A stretch of DNA of 64,000 bases from Cognatundibacterium luofuense. Lineage in GTDB: Bacteria; Pseudomonadota; Gammaproteobacteria; Burkholderiales; Burkholderiaceae_D. Every line of letters starts with the position of its first letter. Position 1 is the first letter of the stretch. The notes beneath the pieces were generated by a model that ran no database searches, was not told the DNA's origin, and was given only the letters and a program-made list of their open reading frames with translations. The translations under genes and the position numbers were made by a program. The DNA lies in the NCBI RefSeq assembly GCF_018139685.1, contig NZ_JAGSPN010000012.1, positions 62,001-126,000 of the forward strand. Direction: 5' to 3'. Positions 63,010 through 64,000 of the stretch are shown piece after piece.

Positions 63010-64000
63010 TCATGCAGGTGCCAGCATTGCACTCATCTGATCCGGCGGCAGTGCCGGAGAATATAAATATCCCTGAACCTCGTCACATCCGAGCTGCATC
63101 AGTAAATCACGCTGACCGGCAGTTTCCACCCCTTCAGCGATGACCCGCATTTTCATAGCGTGTGCCAGATGAATAATGGCGGTCACAATCGCAATATCGC
63201 TTTCATCGTGCGGTAAATCTTCGACAAAGGAACGATCGATTTTCAGTTTGCGGATCGGAAAGCGTTTCAGATAACTGAGACTGGAGTAACCAGTGCCGAA
63301 ATCATCAATCGACAGACTGACACCGAGTTGCGATAAGGCTTCCAGTTTTTTCAGTGTTTCTTCCGCATCCCGGATCAGCACAGATTCGGTCAGCTCCAGT
63401 TCCACCAGTGAAGGAGGAATGCCGGCTTCGCGAATCGCTTCGGCAACGCCGTCAACAAAATTGGTTTGCTGGAACTGCAGTGCAGACACGTTAAAACTCA
63501 TGCGCAATGTTTGCCCGGCAGCGTACCAGCAGGCAGCCTGTGCAATAGCAGTGCGCATCACCCATTGTCCAATGGGTACAATGGCACCGGATTCCTCTGC
63601 AATCGGAATAAAACGCGCCGGGCTGATATCGCCGAGTTCTTCGTCACGCCAGCGTATCAGTGCTTCGACACCGAAAATTTCGCCACTGCGCAGATCAATT
63701 TGCGGCTGATAGTGCAGACGGAATAACTGCTTATCCAGTGCCTGCCGCATTGCATGATCCATTTTCATGCGTGACAGCAGGCCGATATTCATTTGCTTCT
63801 GATAAAAGCGGAAATCGGAACGACCGCGCTCTTTCACGTAATACATGGCGCTGTCGGCATTTTTGATCAGGTCATCCATGTTATTGCCGTCGGCCGGATA
63901 CAGTGCGATACCGATACTCGACGTAATCGTGAACTGCATGCCATCCAGATCGACCGGCGCGGATAACTCATCCAGCACGCGCCTTGCACAGATTTCCGCA
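63010..64000 (-). CDS. EAL-domain c-di-GMP phosphodiesterase, C-terminal part
   Basis: The frame is open to the right edge of the window, so the N-terminus is missing. At least 330 residues are seen: the C-terminal part of a GGDEF-fold domain (TITSSIGIALYPADGNNMDDLIKNADSAMY) and a complete EAL domain with GVEALIRW, NVSALQF, ELTES, DDFGTGYSS, the IDRSFVEDL segment and EGVET. The phosphodiesterase is likely active. The GGDEF motif itself lies outside the window and cannot be judged. Confidence 0.93.
   Translation of the reverse strand, partial: AEICARRVLDELSAPVDLDGMQFTITSSIGIALYPADGNNMDDLIKNADSAMYYVKERGRSDFRFYQKQMNIGLLSRMKMDHAMRQALDKQLFRLHYQPQIDLRSGEIFGVEALIRWRDEELGDISPARFIPIAEESGAIVPIGQWVMRTAIAQAACWYAAGQTLRMSFNVSALQFQQTNFVDGVAEAIREAGIPPSLVELELTESVLIRDAEETLKKLEALSQLGVSLSIDDFGTGYSSLSYLKRFPIRKLKIDRSFVEDLPHDESDIAIVTAIIHLAHAMKMRVIAEGVETAGQRDLLMQLGCDEVQGYLYSPALPPDQMSAMLAPA

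Noticed and set aside
1-64000. tRNA or rRNA genes
   Set aside because: I looked for CCA-ended cloverleaf patterns and rRNA landmarks in the intergenic regions and found none that could be supported by eye.

Overview
The window looks like a chromosomal segment of a mesophilic betaproteobacterium of the order Burkholderiales, most likely family Oxalobacteraceae (Undibacterium/Janthinobacterium-like). This placement is an inference from gene content: a Bug-family binding protein, a TctDE-like two-component system, MASE1/GGDEF/EAL proteins, methyl-accepting chemotaxis proteins with a pentapeptide tether, a DUF1800/DUF1501 pair, glycine-rich CGGGGGG lipoproteins, and moderate GC. I see no rRNA, tRNA, CRISPR, prophage or transposase gene. 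The only clear mobile-element candidate is a small structured element at 13345-13761.

Layout. 0-3.4 kb: two tandem NHL-repeat protein genes (the first cut by the window edge), each followed by the same ~200-bp tail. 3.4-10.1 kb: small metabolic and secreted proteins (unknown cytoplasmic protein, short asparaginase, three secreted proteins, an orphan PhnD-like binding protein, a membrane protein, a DyP peroxidase). 10.1-13.1 kb: a large MASE1-PAS-PAS-GGDEF-EAL protein. 13.9-23.7 kb: a transport/sensing locus made of an iron(III)-type ABC operon preceded by a Bug-type binding protein, a LivK-like binding protein, and, divergently, a translationally coupled set of response regulator, TctE-like kinase, cysteine-less CsoR-family regulator and a HisJ-like binding protein. 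23.7-24.3 kb: a long intergenic region with a DnaA-box cluster and a dispersed repeat. 24.3-38.5 kb: B12-binding radical SAM protein, a 23-residue hydrophobic peptide, LysE-type exporter, chemoreceptor plus CheW, HDOD protein, GH18 hydrolase, SlyX, secreted metallo-beta-lactamase-fold protein, second chemoreceptor, Ig-like lipoprotein, DUF2721 protein. 38.6-49.3 kb: an OmpR/EnvZ-type system divergent from a Spy/CpxP-like protein, a REC-DUF3369-GGDEF-EAL protein, an Hsp70-like ATPase, a CNNM/CorC protein, an MFS exporter and DctA. 49.8-64 kb: a large TonB-dependent receptor, a MocR-type regulator, a TolA/TonB-like protein, the DUF1800/DUF1501 pair, a split chromate transporter, a CII-like regulator, a Sel1-repeat protein and a partial EAL protein.

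The most interesting signals are non-coding. (1) An ~84-bp repeat occurs four times, always in gene-end intergenic space. (2) A 417-bp element with perfect 19-bp terminal inverted repeats is packed with eight consecutive hairpins. (3) The 9-mer TTATCCACA (DnaA box) occurs eight times on the + strand and only once on the - strand, with a dense cluster at 23.75-24.17 kb. (4) A parS-like site lies at 962-977. Items 3 and 4 together suggest an origin-proximal location or a DnaA reservoir. (5) G/C-tract operator-like sites lie in front of the cysteine-less CsoR-family gene and in the tails of the NHL genes. (6) A perfect 26-bp palindrome lies between dctA and the TonB-dependent receptor gene.

Start codons were chosen by eye from Shine-Dalgarno sequences, signal peptides and family lengths. 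No database search was possible.
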